Assembly: GCF_001021555.1 (NCBI RefSeq)
Contig: NZ_LDCP01000004.1
Span: 62,001 to 126,000, forward strand
Length of the DNA: 64,000 bases
DNA from: Aurantiacibacter marinus
GTDB lineage: Bacteria; Pseudomonadota; Alphaproteobacteria; Sphingomonadales; Sphingomonadaceae
Direction of reading: 5' to 3'
Positions 37,840 through 46,441 of this stretch are shown here, piece after piece; the stretch's first letter is position 1, and every line of letters begins with the position of its first letter. The notes below the pieces were generated by a model. It was not told the origin of the DNA, did not search any database, and worked only from the letters and a program-made list of their open reading frames with translations. The position numbers were made by a program, and so were the translations under genes.

Positions 37840-40800
37840 TTAGAAGCTGAGCGTAGCACCAAAGGTGAGGCGGCGATCTGGCAGACCCTGGAAACAGAAC
37901 AGTCCGCCTTCGTTCACGCATGACTGCGTAATGTCGGACTTGGTCAGGTTCACACCTTCAACACCAAAACTCAGGTAATCCGTCACATTGTAGACCACAC
38001 TGGCGTTAAGCTGCCCCCTTGCTTCCGTAACGACCGGGAAGCCAAGGGTACTGTTTGTTGATGCACCACCAGCTGTATCGAGCGTGCGGAACGCGTCACG
38101 CCAGGTGTAGCGTGCACGGGCCGACAGTCCGTACTTCTCGTAGAACAGCGTCACGTTGTACGCATGCGGCGAGAAGTCGAGCAAGCCCTGGACGGCAGTG
38201 ACTTCAACGAAGTCGACAATGTTGTAAACGCCATTGATCGCGTTGAAAATATCCGTGCCGCGGTTCGCAGAAGTGTTGAACGCCTCACCACCACCAAATT
38301 CCTGGTAGGTGTAGTTGGCAATCACACCAAAGCCGGATGCGAAGCCCAGAGTATCTTCGAAATCGGACAAATCATACTGGAACGCCACTTCGATACCGGT
38401 CTGCGTGGTCGATGCAGTGTCGTTAATCTGCGTGATGATATCCACGCAGATACCCGTGCCCTGGATATTGGAAGATACATTACGGTTGGCGATCGGGTTG
38501 AAGATACCGCCGGCTTCGCAAGGCGCGGTGATATCCCGGAACCCGTTCCCATCTTCTGCAGCCTGTTCAAGCTGCTCCACAAACAGATTGTCACGCACCT
38601 TGTGGAAGACACCTACGCTCAACAAAGCTGATGGCGCGAAGTACCAGTCAACAGAAGCATCATAGGAAGCCACGGTTTCCGGTGCCAGGCCTGGGTTGCC
38701 GATCCGGATGGCAGCCTGCGAACTGGTGCCGAACACTGTCGACGTGGACAGCGAGTTGAAATCGGGACGGTTGATATCCTCTGTATAGGATGCCCGCAGA
38801 ACAACGTTTTCGATCGGTTCTGCAACCAGGTTTACGCGCGGCAACCATTCGTCATAATTGCCGGTCGTCGTCTCCCGAGTGACACCCCCGGTATCCTGGT
38901 TGATGTTGTTGCCGGTCGAATCCACGGAGGTCCCGAGATAGCGTAGACCGATATTGCCGCGCAGGATTCCGAAATCGAAGTTCGCCTGGGCATAGGCTGC
39001 TACAGTTGTTTCATCGATATTGAAGAAGCCCGTTGGGACTGCCTCTGCATCACCGATTGTCTTCATTCCCGGCACCGTCAGAAGCGCAGCTCGCAAAGCG
39101 TTCAGCGTGCCTTCCGGATCGTTGAAAGACCTGTCTGGATCGATCAGCAGGAAGTCCCGGAACGCCAGTTCACGCCCGTCGAAATCACCGGCGAAATCAG
39201 GCCCCGGTACAAGCAGGTCCGCAAAGGCGGTGCCGCGAGGACTATCGCTCAGGCGGGTCAGGTTGAGGTTGGACGCAACATCCTGGAAGTAGCTGTTCCG
39301 ATTGTTGTAACGCACACCGAAGTCGAGCGATTCAACGATCTGCAGCCAGTCCGAAGTATCGTAAGATACGTCGACACGGAAAGCATCTTCGCTGTTCTCG
39401 ATTTCGTCATTTCCGACCGTAATCGACTGCAAAACGACGTTCGCCGGATTCAGCAGATCGGCAATCGACGGGGCAAAAGGCGACTGGGTATCAATGCCGA
39501 ACGTCAAGCCGTTGCTCAGATCGTAGCGGAACGGCACTGAGTTGTCGTTCAGCGGATTGTTGCCGCCATCAAGCGGGGCATTTGGATTGATGAAGTTGAG
39601 CGTGGTGCTGAGATTGGGGTTGCGTGTGTCCGAACGCGAAGTCGAACCTTCGACGCGGATTGAAACGCGGCCAAGTTCCCAATCGAAGCCGGCGCGGTAG
39701 AGCTGGCTTTCGGTCAGGCGAGCGCCGGTGTCGCTGGAGAAGCGCAGGTTCGGATCGTCATCATCGGCAGTCAAAACCACATCAACGGTCCCCGTAAGGG
39801 CGGCCTGGATGCTGCCCAGCTCAACACCGTCGAGCGAACCGAAGTTCACGGTTTCGAACGTGTCGGGCACGTTGAAGTTGAGAACAGAGCTTACGCCTGA
39901 TCCCTGGATGCGGCTGCTTTCCTGGCGACGCTGCTGGTCGTTGTAGAAGGCATCAAAGAAGAACGTCAGATTGTCAGCAGGTGCCCACTCGACGGAACCG
40001 GCGAAGTTCACGGTCTCATACTGGAAATTTTCCAGTTCCTGGTTCAGGAATTGAATTCCGAGGAAATCAAAGCTCTGCGCTGCCGGACGACGTGTTGCCT
40101 GATCTTCCAGGGTCAGTTCCGGCGGAGTTGCATTGTTGAACCGAAAGACATCGGCATTCACATTTTCCACAAGGCCGCCATCGCGGTCAACGCGTGGACG
40201 CAGCGAAAGGGCGTCTTGTTCGGTATAGCTGCCGGATACCACGATGCCGATGTCACCAATTCCGGTCTGCCAGTTGTCACCGAAGCTGGCGGCGACGCGC
40301 GGTGTGATACTGTCCGCAAATTCGCTGTACTCACCCTGCACCCGGAGTGATGCAACGCGGCCGACGATTTCGAGCGGGCGAATGGTGCGCAGGTTGATCG
40401 TACCGCCGACCGACCCTTCGATCGTGCGGGCTTCCGGCGCCTTGATCACTTCGAGCGAAGCAATGATGGCGGCGTTCACATCTTCAAAGTTGATGCCGCC
40501 ACGGCCGGAGCCTGAACCCACGGTCGAAACGCCGTTGATTTCTGTGCGGTTGTCGTTGGTACCGCGGATCTGCACACCGCTGCCGACACCGGCGCGGCGA
40601 GTGATCTGGACACCGGGGATGTTTTCAAGAACTTCTGCGAGGTTCTGATCGGGCAGTTTACCGATGTCCTCCGCCTGGATGACCTCAATCAGACTGCCGG
40701 CATTGCGCTCTTCATTCAGGGCGCTCTGAAGCGCGCTGCGAATGCCGGTTACGACAATCACTTCGCTTTCGTCAACTGCAGGGTCTTCGCCTACGGTTGC

Positions 40801-40908
40801 GGCGTCCTGAGCCAGAGCGGGCGCGGTGCTGATAGCGAGAGCACTTCCGGCCAGAAGACCAGCGACAATACGATCACGACGGCAAAAGCCGCCCTTAAAA
40901 TTCCTCAC
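37840..40908 (-). CDS. TonB-dependent receptor of the alginate locus (second)
   Basis: A 1,022-residue TonB receptor with signal peptide ending ALAQ (about 34), plug beginning EVIVVTGIRSALQSALNEER (about 49-68) with IPGVQITRRAG, and barrel ending RRLTFGATLSF. It is related to the first receptor in domain plan but not a near duplicate. The pair may divide long and short or G- and M-rich oligomers, which is speculative. Its promoter has the best-preserved regulon site after that of PL6. Confidence 0.92.
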   Translation of the reverse strand: MRNFKGGFCRRDRIVAGLLAGSALAISTAPALAQDAATVGEDPAVDESEVIVVTGIRSALQSALNEERNAGSLIEVIQAEDIGKLPDQNLAEVLENIPGVQITRRAGVGSGVQIRGTNDNRTEINGVSTVGSGSGRGGINFEDVNAAIIASLEVIKAPEARTIEGSVGGTINLRTIRPLEIVGRVASLRVQGEYSEFADSITPRVAASFGDNWQTGIGDIGIVVSGSYTEQDALSLRPRVDRDGGLVENVNADVFRFNNATPPELTLEDQATRRPAAQSFDFLGIQFLNQELENFQYETVNFAGSVEWAPADNLTFFFDAFYNDQQRRQESSRIQGSGVSSVLNFNVPDTFETVNFGSLDGVELGSIQAALTGTVDVVLTADDDDPNLRFSSDTGARLTESQLYRAGFDWELGRVSIRVEGSTSRSDTRNPNLSTTLNFINPNAPLDGGNNPLNDNSVPFRYDLSNGLTFGIDTQSPFAPSIADLLNPANVVLQSITVGNDEIENSEDAFRVDVSYDTSDWLQIVESLDFGVRYNNRNSYFQDVASNLNLTRLSDSPRGTAFADLLVPGPDFAGDFDGRELAFRDFLLIDPDRSFNDPEGTLNALRAALLTVPGMKTIGDAEAVPTGFFNIDETTVAAYAQANFDFGILRGNIGLRYLGTSVDSTGNNINQDTGGVTRETTTGNYDEWLPRVNLVAEPIENVVLRASYTEDINRPDFNSLSTSTVFGTSSQAAIRIGNPGLAPETVASYDASVDWYFAPSALLSVGVFHKVRDNLFVEQLEQAAEDGNGFRDITAPCEAGGIFNPIANRNVSSNIQGTGICVDIITQINDTASTTQTGIEVAFQYDLSDFEDTLGFASGFGVIANYTYQEFGGGEAFNTSANRGTDIFNAINGVYNIVDFVEVTAVQGLLDFSPHAYNVTLFYEKYGLSARARYTWRDAFRTLDTAGGASTNSTLGFPVVTEARGQLNASVVYNVTDYLSFGVEGVNLTKSDITQSCVNEGGLFCFQGLPDRRLTFGATLSF

Positions 40909-40939
40909 AATTTCTCTCCCATTTAATATTCTTTACGCA

Positions 40940-40967
40940 AAACTAGATTTGCATACCTGTTTGTCAA
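40940..40967 (-). promoter_or_regulatory. Promoter of the second alginate TonB receptor
   Basis: Minus-strand TTGACA (40962-40967) and TAGTTT (40940-40945), spacer 16, ATG 54 bases from the start of the -35 box: the same geometry as the PL6 promoter. Extra GGTATG cores occur inside the spacer and between this promoter and site B. Confidence 0.65.
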
Positions 40968-40992
40968 CCCCAATTCATACCTCTTGGGGTTA

Positions 40993-41008
40993 AACTGTCA
41001 TACCAATT
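40993..41008. promoter_or_regulatory. Alginate regulon operator-like site B
   Basis: AACTGTCATACCAATT, 15 of 16 bases identical to the site before PL6 and centred 36 bp upstream of the -35 box of the second receptor. Confidence 0.7.
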
Positions 41009-41010
41009 TG

Positions 41011-41301
41011 CCGATTCTTCGCTGGACCCTCTTGTCGCCGTTACGTCCAAGAGCCGGATCAGGATCGGCATCTCTCATTTGCCTCTCTCGCCACGCGGTT
41101 CCGCAGCTCAAGCTCTTCCCCCTTAAGTACAAATTATCGAAAATGACAGCGGTGTCATTACGGCAGGCAATGATCGTGCTGGCGTAGTGGCCATTTTGAC
41201 ACAGTCGTGAGGGAATGATGATTTGTGAACGAGCTGGTATGCCAAAGCTGACGAACACAATCGCCTGCGGGGCGTTGGGTCGGGGCGCTGGGTCGGGGTG
41301 C
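41011..41301. other. Intergenic region upstream of the second alginate receptor
   Basis: With the promoter to its left this is the longest gene-free stretch (about 390 bp, 40909-41301). I see no supportable gene. It holds a perfect 7-bp inverted repeat AATGACA-GCGG-TGTCATT at 41142-41159 without a T-run, a weak GGTATG-containing copy of the alginate motif near 41232, and two 13-bp direct repeats (GCGTTGGGTCGGG/GCGCTGGGTCGGG) at 41272-41297 next to the tetR stop. Confidence 0.5.
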
Positions 41302-41940
41302 TTATCCGGATTGGGGTGCGGTCGCGTAGGCGCGGCAGAAGACCTCTACCGCCTGTTCGATGCGCTGGCGGTTTCGGTTTTCATCGATCGGCTTGCCAAA
41401 GCGCCGGTCCAGATCTCCCATACCCTTGCACATACTGGCAAACTGCTCGGCTGCCAGTTCCGGATCATCAACTACCAGTTCCCCCGCCTCCACCATCGCC
41501 AGGATGAAAGCGGTAAACGCAGCCTTCATCCTGTGCGGCCCTGCCGCAAGAAAGGCGGCGCCTATTTCGGGCTCCGCTTCTGTTTCGGCAGCGATCCGGC
41601 GTTCGAACTGGACCATTTCGTCCCGCGACAGGAATTGCACCATCGCTTCACCAATCGCGGTCAGCCTTTGGCGCAGAGTGCCGCGCGTGATGTTCTCTAT
41701 GGAAAAATGCTCCCGCATCATCTCGCACTGGCTTTCTACCGCAGCCACAAACAGGCCGCGCTTGTCCTGGAAATGGTTGTAGATGGTAACTTTGGAAACG
41801 CCCGCGTCGGCAGCAATCTGCTCGATAAAAGACCCTGCGAAACCTTTGTCGAAAAATGCCGCAGTGGCAGCGGCGATAATGGCCGCCCGCTTTGCCGCGT
41901 CCGCTGGTCTGCCGATACGTCTTTCAGGCTGGGTTGACAA
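41302..41940 (-). CDS. TetR-family regulator, divergent from the export system
   Basis: A 212-residue regulator: N-terminal HTH with IAAATAAFFDKGFAGSFIEQIA and GVSKVTIYNHFQDKRGLF (about 22-65), and an AefR-type C-terminal domain. It is transcribed away from the ABC export operon with only 140 bp between start codons, so it most likely represses that operon and itself. The gap contains TGAACG half-sites at 41943 and 41981 and CGTTCA at 41971. Confidence 0.92.
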   Translation of the reverse strand: MSTQPERRIGRPADAAKRAAIIAAATAAFFDKGFAGSFIEQIAADAGVSKVTIYNHFQDKRGLFVAAVESQCEMMREHFSIENITRGTLRQRLTAIGEAMVQFLSRDEMVQFERRIAAETEAEPEIGAAFLAAGPHRMKAAFTAFILAMVEAGELVVDDPELAAEQFASMCKGMGDLDRRFGKPIDENRNRQRIEQAVEVFCRAYATAPQSG

Positions 41941-41970
41941 AATGAACGGCTCCGTACAATTAAACGCGAC

Positions 41971-41986
41971 CGTTCAATAATGAACG
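41971..41986. promoter_or_regulatory. Candidate TetR operator
   Basis: CGTTCA-ATAA-TGAACG is a perfect 6-bp inverted repeat; a third half-site TGAACG lies at 41943-41948, 28 bp upstream of the CGTTCA half. The position between the divergent tetR and permease genes fits an operator. Confidence 0.5.
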
Positions 41987-41991
41987 TATCG

Positions 41992-42076
41992 CGTCAGCAT
42001 GGCAAGGACGTCAGCAAGGCCGGGGCGTCAGCAAGGCCGGGGCGTCAGCAAGACAGGGCCGTCAGCAAGACAGGGG
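41992..42076 (+). repeat. Five tandem 17-bp repeats before the export permease
   Basis: Consecutive copies start at 41992, 42009, 42026, 42043 and 42060. Copies 2 and 3 are identical (CGTCAGCAAGGCCGGGG); copies 4 and 5 (CGTCAGCAAGACAGGGC/G) differ from each other at one base; copy 1 is more diverged. The array ends six bases before the permease ATG, and the AGGGG of the last copy is in ribosome-binding-site position. A 17-bp unit shifts frame every copy, so a coding role is unlikely. Confidence 0.9.
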
Positions 42077-42082
42077 ATACGC

Positions 42083-43219
42083 ATGAACTGGATTGCCATT
42101 CGCATGCTCACCGGCGACGCGCAGAAATTCTACGGCCTGCTGTTCGGCATTGCTTTCTCGACTCTGCTGATCACCCAGCAATTGACGGTTTTCGTCAATC
42201 TGATCGAGCGGGGGGCGAGCGGTGTTTATAACGAACCGACTGCGGATGTCTGGGTGATGGATGAAGTCAGCCGCACAACGGATGTGAACTTCCCGATGCC
42301 GTCTACTGCGCTGGATTCGGTTCGCGGCGTGGAAGGTGTTGAATGGGCCGTTCCGCATTTGCGCGCCAATGCCTCTGTCAGAACGCGCGAAGGTGATCTG
42401 GAAGGCGTGACTGTTATCGGCGTCGATGATGCGACATTGATCGGCCTGCCGGCCCGGATGGCCGAAGGCAGTGCCGATGTGCTGTCGCAGCCCGATACGG
42501 TGATCATCGATGATGTGGGTGTGGGCAATCTGTTTGAAGCCGGTCAGTCGCCCATCGGTGTCCGGCTGGAACTCAACGATCAGCGCGCAGTGATACGCGG
42601 CGTTGCAGACGCAATACCCAGCTTCACCAGCCAGGTCTCGCTTTACACCAAATACAGCCAGGCGCTGCAATATGTGCCGGGTACGCGCAATCGGCTGTCC
42701 TTCATTCTGGTAAGCGCCGCAGATGGTATCACCCCGCAGCAGCTTGCTGACAGGATTCAGGCCGACACTGGCCTTCGCGCGCGCACCCGCGATCAATTCG
42801 CCCGTGACGGTGTGGATTTCATTATCGAAAACACCGGCATTCCCATTAACTTCGGGATCACAGTTGTGCTTGGTTTCATAGTCGGGGTTGCGATTGTCGG
42901 GCTGACATTCAGCCTGTTTATCCGCGACAACATCAAACAGTTCGGCGCGCTGAAAGCGATTGGCGTTCGCAATGGCAAGATCCGCGGCATGGTTGCCACG
43001 CAGGCGGGAATGGTCGGGTTGATCGGATATGCGCTCGGCCTGCTGGGCACAGTAGGCTTTATCTGGGGCAATTCCGGCAGTGCTTTCTTCAAGGGCTTTT
43101 ATATCCCTTGGGAAGTGCCGTTGATCAGCCTTGTGGCGATGATTGTCATTATCACCATCACTGGCTGGCTAGCCCTGCGCGGCGTCATGAAGACAGAACC
43201 GGCGGCGGTTTTCCGGTGA
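42083..43219 (+). CDS. ABC export system permease (FtsX/DevC-like)
   Basis: A 378-residue inner membrane protein with an N-terminal helix (about 19-40), a large periplasmic domain (about 45-270) and three C-terminal helices (about 274-370), the plan of MacB/DevC-type permeases; the cytoplasmic FGALKAIGVRNGKIRGMV coupling segment is at about 314-331. The ATG at 42083 is chosen because MNWIAIRML begins the typical N-terminus; the frame open further upstream runs through the tandem repeats. Its TGA overlaps the GTG start of the ATPase gene. Confidence 0.9.
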   Translation: MNWIAIRMLTGDAQKFYGLLFGIAFSTLLITQQLTVFVNLIERGASGVYNEPTADVWVMDEVSRTTDVNFPMPSTALDSVRGVEGVEWAVPHLRANASVRTREGDLEGVTVIGVDDATLIGLPARMAEGSADVLSQPDTVIIDDVGVGNLFEAGQSPIGVRLELNDQRAVIRGVADAIPSFTSQVSLYTKYSQALQYVPGTRNRLSFILVSAADGITPQQLADRIQADTGLRARTRDQFARDGVDFIIENTGIPINFGITVVLGFIVGVAIVGLTFSLFIRDNIKQFGALKAIGVRNGKIRGMVATQAGMVGLIGYALGLLGTVGFIWGNSGSAFFKGFYIPWEVPLISLVAMIVIITITGWLALRGVMKTEPAAVFR

Positions 43220-43953
43220 GCGAGACCAGGCCCATTACCGCCACGCGCACCGGTCGCGCCGCAATTTCGGCGCGCAATATCTCGCGCGATTTCGAGGCAG
43301 GTCAGGAAACGATCCGGGTGCTGCACGGCATCGACCTTGATGTGTGCCCGGGTGAATTGACCTATCTTGTCGGTGAAAGCGGATCGGGCAAGACGACACT
43401 TATTTCGATAATGTGCGGCATTCTGTGGCCGACAGAAGGCTCGGTGGAGGTATTCGGCACCGATATCTACGGGCTGACGGATGATGATCTGGTCGATTTC
43501 AGATTGCAGAACATCGGCTTCATATTCCAGCAGTACAATCTGATCCCGGCCATCGATGCGGCCAGCAACGCTGCGGTGCCGCTGATTGCGCAAGGCATGG
43601 ACCGCCGCAAAGCCCGCGCCAAGGCGGCTGAAATGCTTGACGCGCTAAATATCGCCGATCAGGCCGACAAATTGCCGAACCAGCTTTCCGGCGGCCAGCA
43701 GCAGCGCGTCGCCATTGCCCGCGCTCTGGTGCACGAACCGCGCCTTGTCGTGTGCGATGAACCGACCGCTGCGCTTGATGCCAAATCGGGCCGCCGCGTT
43801 ATGGACCTGCTGCGCGATGTCGCTCTGGCAGAGGATCGCAGCGTCATCATCGTAACGCACGACAACCGCATTTTCGATCTCGCCGACCGTATCCTTGTTC
43901 TGGAAGACGGCCGCATTACCCATGACGGCACCGACGTGCCGGACGATCACTAG
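43216..43953 (+). CDS. ABC export system ATPase (LolD/MacB/DevA-like)
   Basis: A 245-residue nucleotide-binding subunit: Walker A GESGSGKTT at about 55-63, Q-loop FQQYN, signature LSGGQQQR, Walker B LVVCDEPTAALD and H-loop VTHD. The start is the GTG overlapping the permease stop (GTGA); an upstream frame would lie within the permease gene. It powers the mechanotransmission-type export system with its neighbours. Confidence 0.92.
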   Translation: MSETRPITATRTGRAAISARNISRDFEAGQETIRVLHGIDLDVCPGELTYLVGESGSGKTTLISIMCGILWPTEGSVEVFGTDIYGLTDDDLVDFRLQNIGFIFQQYNLIPAIDAASNAAVPLIAQGMDRRKARAKAAEMLDALNIADQADKLPNQLSGGQQQRVAIARALVHEPRLVVCDEPTAALDAKSGRRVMDLLRDVALAEDRSVIIVTHDNRIFDLADRILVLEDGRITHDGTDVPDDH

Positions 43954-43962
43954 ACTGGATGC

Positions 43963-44949
43963 ATGATGGCCAATCCGTTCAAGAACCTGTCTTTCTCGCG
44001 CCAGATCCTGCCTGCTTTGGCGGTTCTCGGGCTGATCGTGGCAGCTGCGTTTATCTCGGGTACATTGCCGAACCGGGAACTGACCGAGCCCGAACGCGAA
44101 CCTCCCCGCGCTACAGGTGATCTGGCCAATTCCGCACGCATTGCAGGGTCCGGAGTGGTTGAACCGTCAAGCGAGGTTATCGCCATTGGCACGGCGCTTT
44201 CAGGGCTGGTGACAGACTTGCTTGTGCAGCCCGGAGATTTCGTTTCGCAGGGTCAGCCGCTCTTCACAGTAGACACGCGCGCCATCCGTTCGCAGCTTGC
44301 CGAAGCCAATTCCGCGATTGCCGAAGCACAGGCCGCAATTTCGGAAGCGCGCACTGCACAAACTACTGCCATCCGCCAGCTTGACCTGTATCGAAATGTG
44401 TCGGACCCGGCTGCGGTCAGCCGCGCCGAAGTCATCCGGGCTGAAGGCGATGCGATGGCGGCCGGGGAACGGCTCAATCTCGCTCGGGCACGTTTGGGTG
44501 CCGCTCAGGCCCGGGCAAGTTCCATCCAGACAGAACTGGGCAGAGCAACCGTGCGCGCGCCGATGGCCGGGCAGATTCTCAGCGTGGATATCCGCCCCGG
44601 CGAGTTTCTTTCTACCGGCGGCGGCGGATCGCAGAACATCATCGAAATGGGCGAAACCCGTCCGCTCCATATCCGCATTGACGTTGACGAAGAGCAGGCA
44701 CCGCGCGTCGATCTTGGAGCGCCAGCGATCGTATCCCCGCGCGGGGCGGCAGAAAATCAGGTCAGCGCCAGCTTTGTGCGCGCCGAACCGGTTGTGGTGC
44801 CCAAGCGGCAGTTGACCAATACGGCGGCCGAGCGCGTGGACGTGCGGGTGCTACAGATCATTTACGCCCTGCCCGACAGTGCCCGCGAGAATTTCCGCGT
44901 AGGGCAGCAGGTCGATGCCTTCATCCCGGCAACCGGGGACGAGGGCTGA
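43963..44949 (+). CDS. Membrane fusion protein (HlyD/DevB-like)
   Basis: Periplasmic adaptor of 328 residues with one N-terminal membrane helix (about 16-33), a lipoyl-like half (VTDLLVQPGDFVSQGQPLF), an alpha-helical hairpin of moderate length rich in Ala/Glu (about 105-190), the second lipoyl half (ATVRAPMAGQILSVDIRPGEF) and a beta-barrel. It bridges the permease to the outer membrane factor encoded next. It starts 9 bases after the ATPase stop. Confidence 0.92.
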   Translation: MMANPFKNLSFSRQILPALAVLGLIVAAAFISGTLPNRELTEPEREPPRATGDLANSARIAGSGVVEPSSEVIAIGTALSGLVTDLLVQPGDFVSQGQPLFTVDTRAIRSQLAEANSAIAEAQAAISEARTAQTTAIRQLDLYRNVSDPAAVSRAEVIRAEGDAMAAGERLNLARARLGAAQARASSIQTELGRATVRAPMAGQILSVDIRPGEFLSTGGGGSQNIIEMGETRPLHIRIDVDEEQAPRVDLGAPAIVSPRGAAENQVSASFVRAEPVVVPKRQLTNTAAERVDVRVLQIIYALPDSARENFRVGQQVDAFIPATGDEG

Positions 44950-44953
44950 ACCT

Positions 44954-46360
44954 ATGCGCACGCCTGCCATCCTTTCCGCTCTGCTTCCTGCAATGGCGCT
45001 CGGTGCCTGCGTTGCCGGTCCTCCGCCCGAAATCGCAACCCCTGCGCCAGCGCTGCCTGCCGAGTTCCTGTTCGCTGCCGGATCCAGTACGGATGCAAGC
45101 GTAGCGCAGTTGCTGCCGCATGATGACCCGGCCTATCAGGCACTTTCCTCACAGGCGCTCTCAGGTTCACCATCGCTGGCTGAAGCTATCGCTCGCATTG
45201 ATCAGGCCCGGGCCGGAGCCGCACGCGCAAGCGCCGGACGATTGCCCGAAGCGGGGATGAACGGTTCGGTCACCGGAAGCCGCCAGAACATCAACATTCC
45301 CGCCAATTCGCCATTCTCGATCGAAACGGAGCAAATCAGCTACTCGGCAAATCTGGTTGCGAGCTGGGATCCGGACATCTTCGGCGTATTGCGCGAACAG
45401 GAGCGCGCGGCGGTCGCCCGCATTGATGCTGCCCAAGCTGGCGCGGCTGCAGTGCAGCTGGCGTTGCTGGCGGAAATCGCCGGAACGGTCATCGACTGGC
45501 GGACCATTGAAGCGCGCGAAACCGCATTGCAGCGTGACCTTGAGGCCGCGCTTGAATTGGTGCGCCTTTCGCGGGTGCGCGAAGATGCGGGCATCGCGCC
45601 CGGATTCGACCGTGTTCGCGCAGAAAGCGCCGCAGCTTCTTCCCGCAGCCGTCTGGCCAGCCTTGCCAGCGAACGCAACCGGCTGGCCGGCAGGCTGGTT
45701 ACCCTGACAGCCCAGCCCATGCGGCAAGTGCTGGACGCCCTCGCCCTGCCCGCACCGCTTCTAACCCTGCCCGCTGTGCCAGCGGCCGCGCCTTCTTTGC
45801 TGCTGACCAACCGGCCTGATGTGCTGCGAGCTGCTGCCAATCTCGCCGCCGAAGATGCGGAGCTTGCCGCAACGGTCCGCAGCCGGTTCCCCAAGTTCGA
45901 TCTAAGCGCCGCGCTCGGCCTGCTCTCTTTCGATCTGGGCGACCTGCTGGACGAAGACAGCATAGTCGGTTCGCTTGCTGCGTCTGTGGCCGCACCATTG
46001 CTCGATTTTGGTCGCCTTGAAGCGGAAATTGACGGTGCTGCCGCGCAAAAGCGAGCGGCATTTCAAGCCTATCGCGGCGCTGTCTACAACGCGCTTGGGG
46101 AGGCAGAGACGAGCTACGGCCTTGTCGCCTCCACTGATGCCGAGGCAGGATTTGCCATCGCAGAGCGGGACAGCGCGGAGCGTAGCGCAAGACTTGCCAA
46201 CACCCGCTTCGAGGCTGGACTTGCCGATTTCCTCACCGTGCTGGATGCGCGCCGCGTTGCTGATGCCAGTGGAGAACGCGCCGCTGCCGCCATAGGCCGG
46301 GCACGCCGCGCGCGGGTGCTGTTGTGGCAATCCTTGGGCGGAGACCGACAGACTGATTAG
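44954..46360 (+). CDS. Outer membrane factor lipoprotein (NodT/TolC-like)
   Basis: A 468-residue outer membrane channel subunit with lipobox ALGAC (Cys near 19), two OEP repeats (ASAGRLPEAGMNGSVTGS; then RSRFPKFDLSAALGLLSF) and long Ala-rich helices. The start is the ATG four bases after the stop of the adaptor gene; the frame upstream lies inside that gene. It completes a tripartite exporter for an unknown compound. Confidence 0.92.
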   Translation: MRTPAILSALLPAMALGACVAGPPPEIATPAPALPAEFLFAAGSSTDASVAQLLPHDDPAYQALSSQALSGSPSLAEAIARIDQARAGAARASAGRLPEAGMNGSVTGSRQNINIPANSPFSIETEQISYSANLVASWDPDIFGVLREQERAAVARIDAAQAGAAAVQLALLAEIAGTVIDWRTIEARETALQRDLEAALELVRLSRVREDAGIAPGFDRVRAESAAASSRSRLASLASERNRLAGRLVTLTAQPMRQVLDALALPAPLLTLPAVPAAAPSLLLTNRPDVLRAAANLAAEDAELAATVRSRFPKFDLSAALGLLSFDLGDLLDEDSIVGSLAASVAAPLLDFGRLEAEIDGAAAQKRAAFQAYRGAVYNALGEAETSYGLVASTDAEAGFAIAERDSAERSARLANTRFEAGLADFLTVLDARRVADASGERAAAAIGRARRARVLLWQSLGGDRQTD

Positions 46361-46441
46361 GTTTCATTGCGATCCGACCTTTGTTTGGAGGGCGTGCGGC
46401 GCTAAACAGTCCCAAAGACTGCAAAACCCCAAGAGGATCCG

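Noticed and set aside
40970-40985. Additional CATACC core resembling the alginate motif
   Set aside because: Only about 9 of 16 positions match outside the shared core, so it was not listed as a separate site.
41272-41297. Two 13-bp direct repeats near the tetR stop
   Set aside because: Only two GC-rich copies, not in a promoter position; noted but too weak to treat as a functional element.
41980-42231. Possible leader peptide of 83 codons starting inside the TetR operator region
   Set aside because: It runs through the 17-bp repeats and overlaps the permease out of frame, giving low-complexity residues; no ribosome binding site and no known family.
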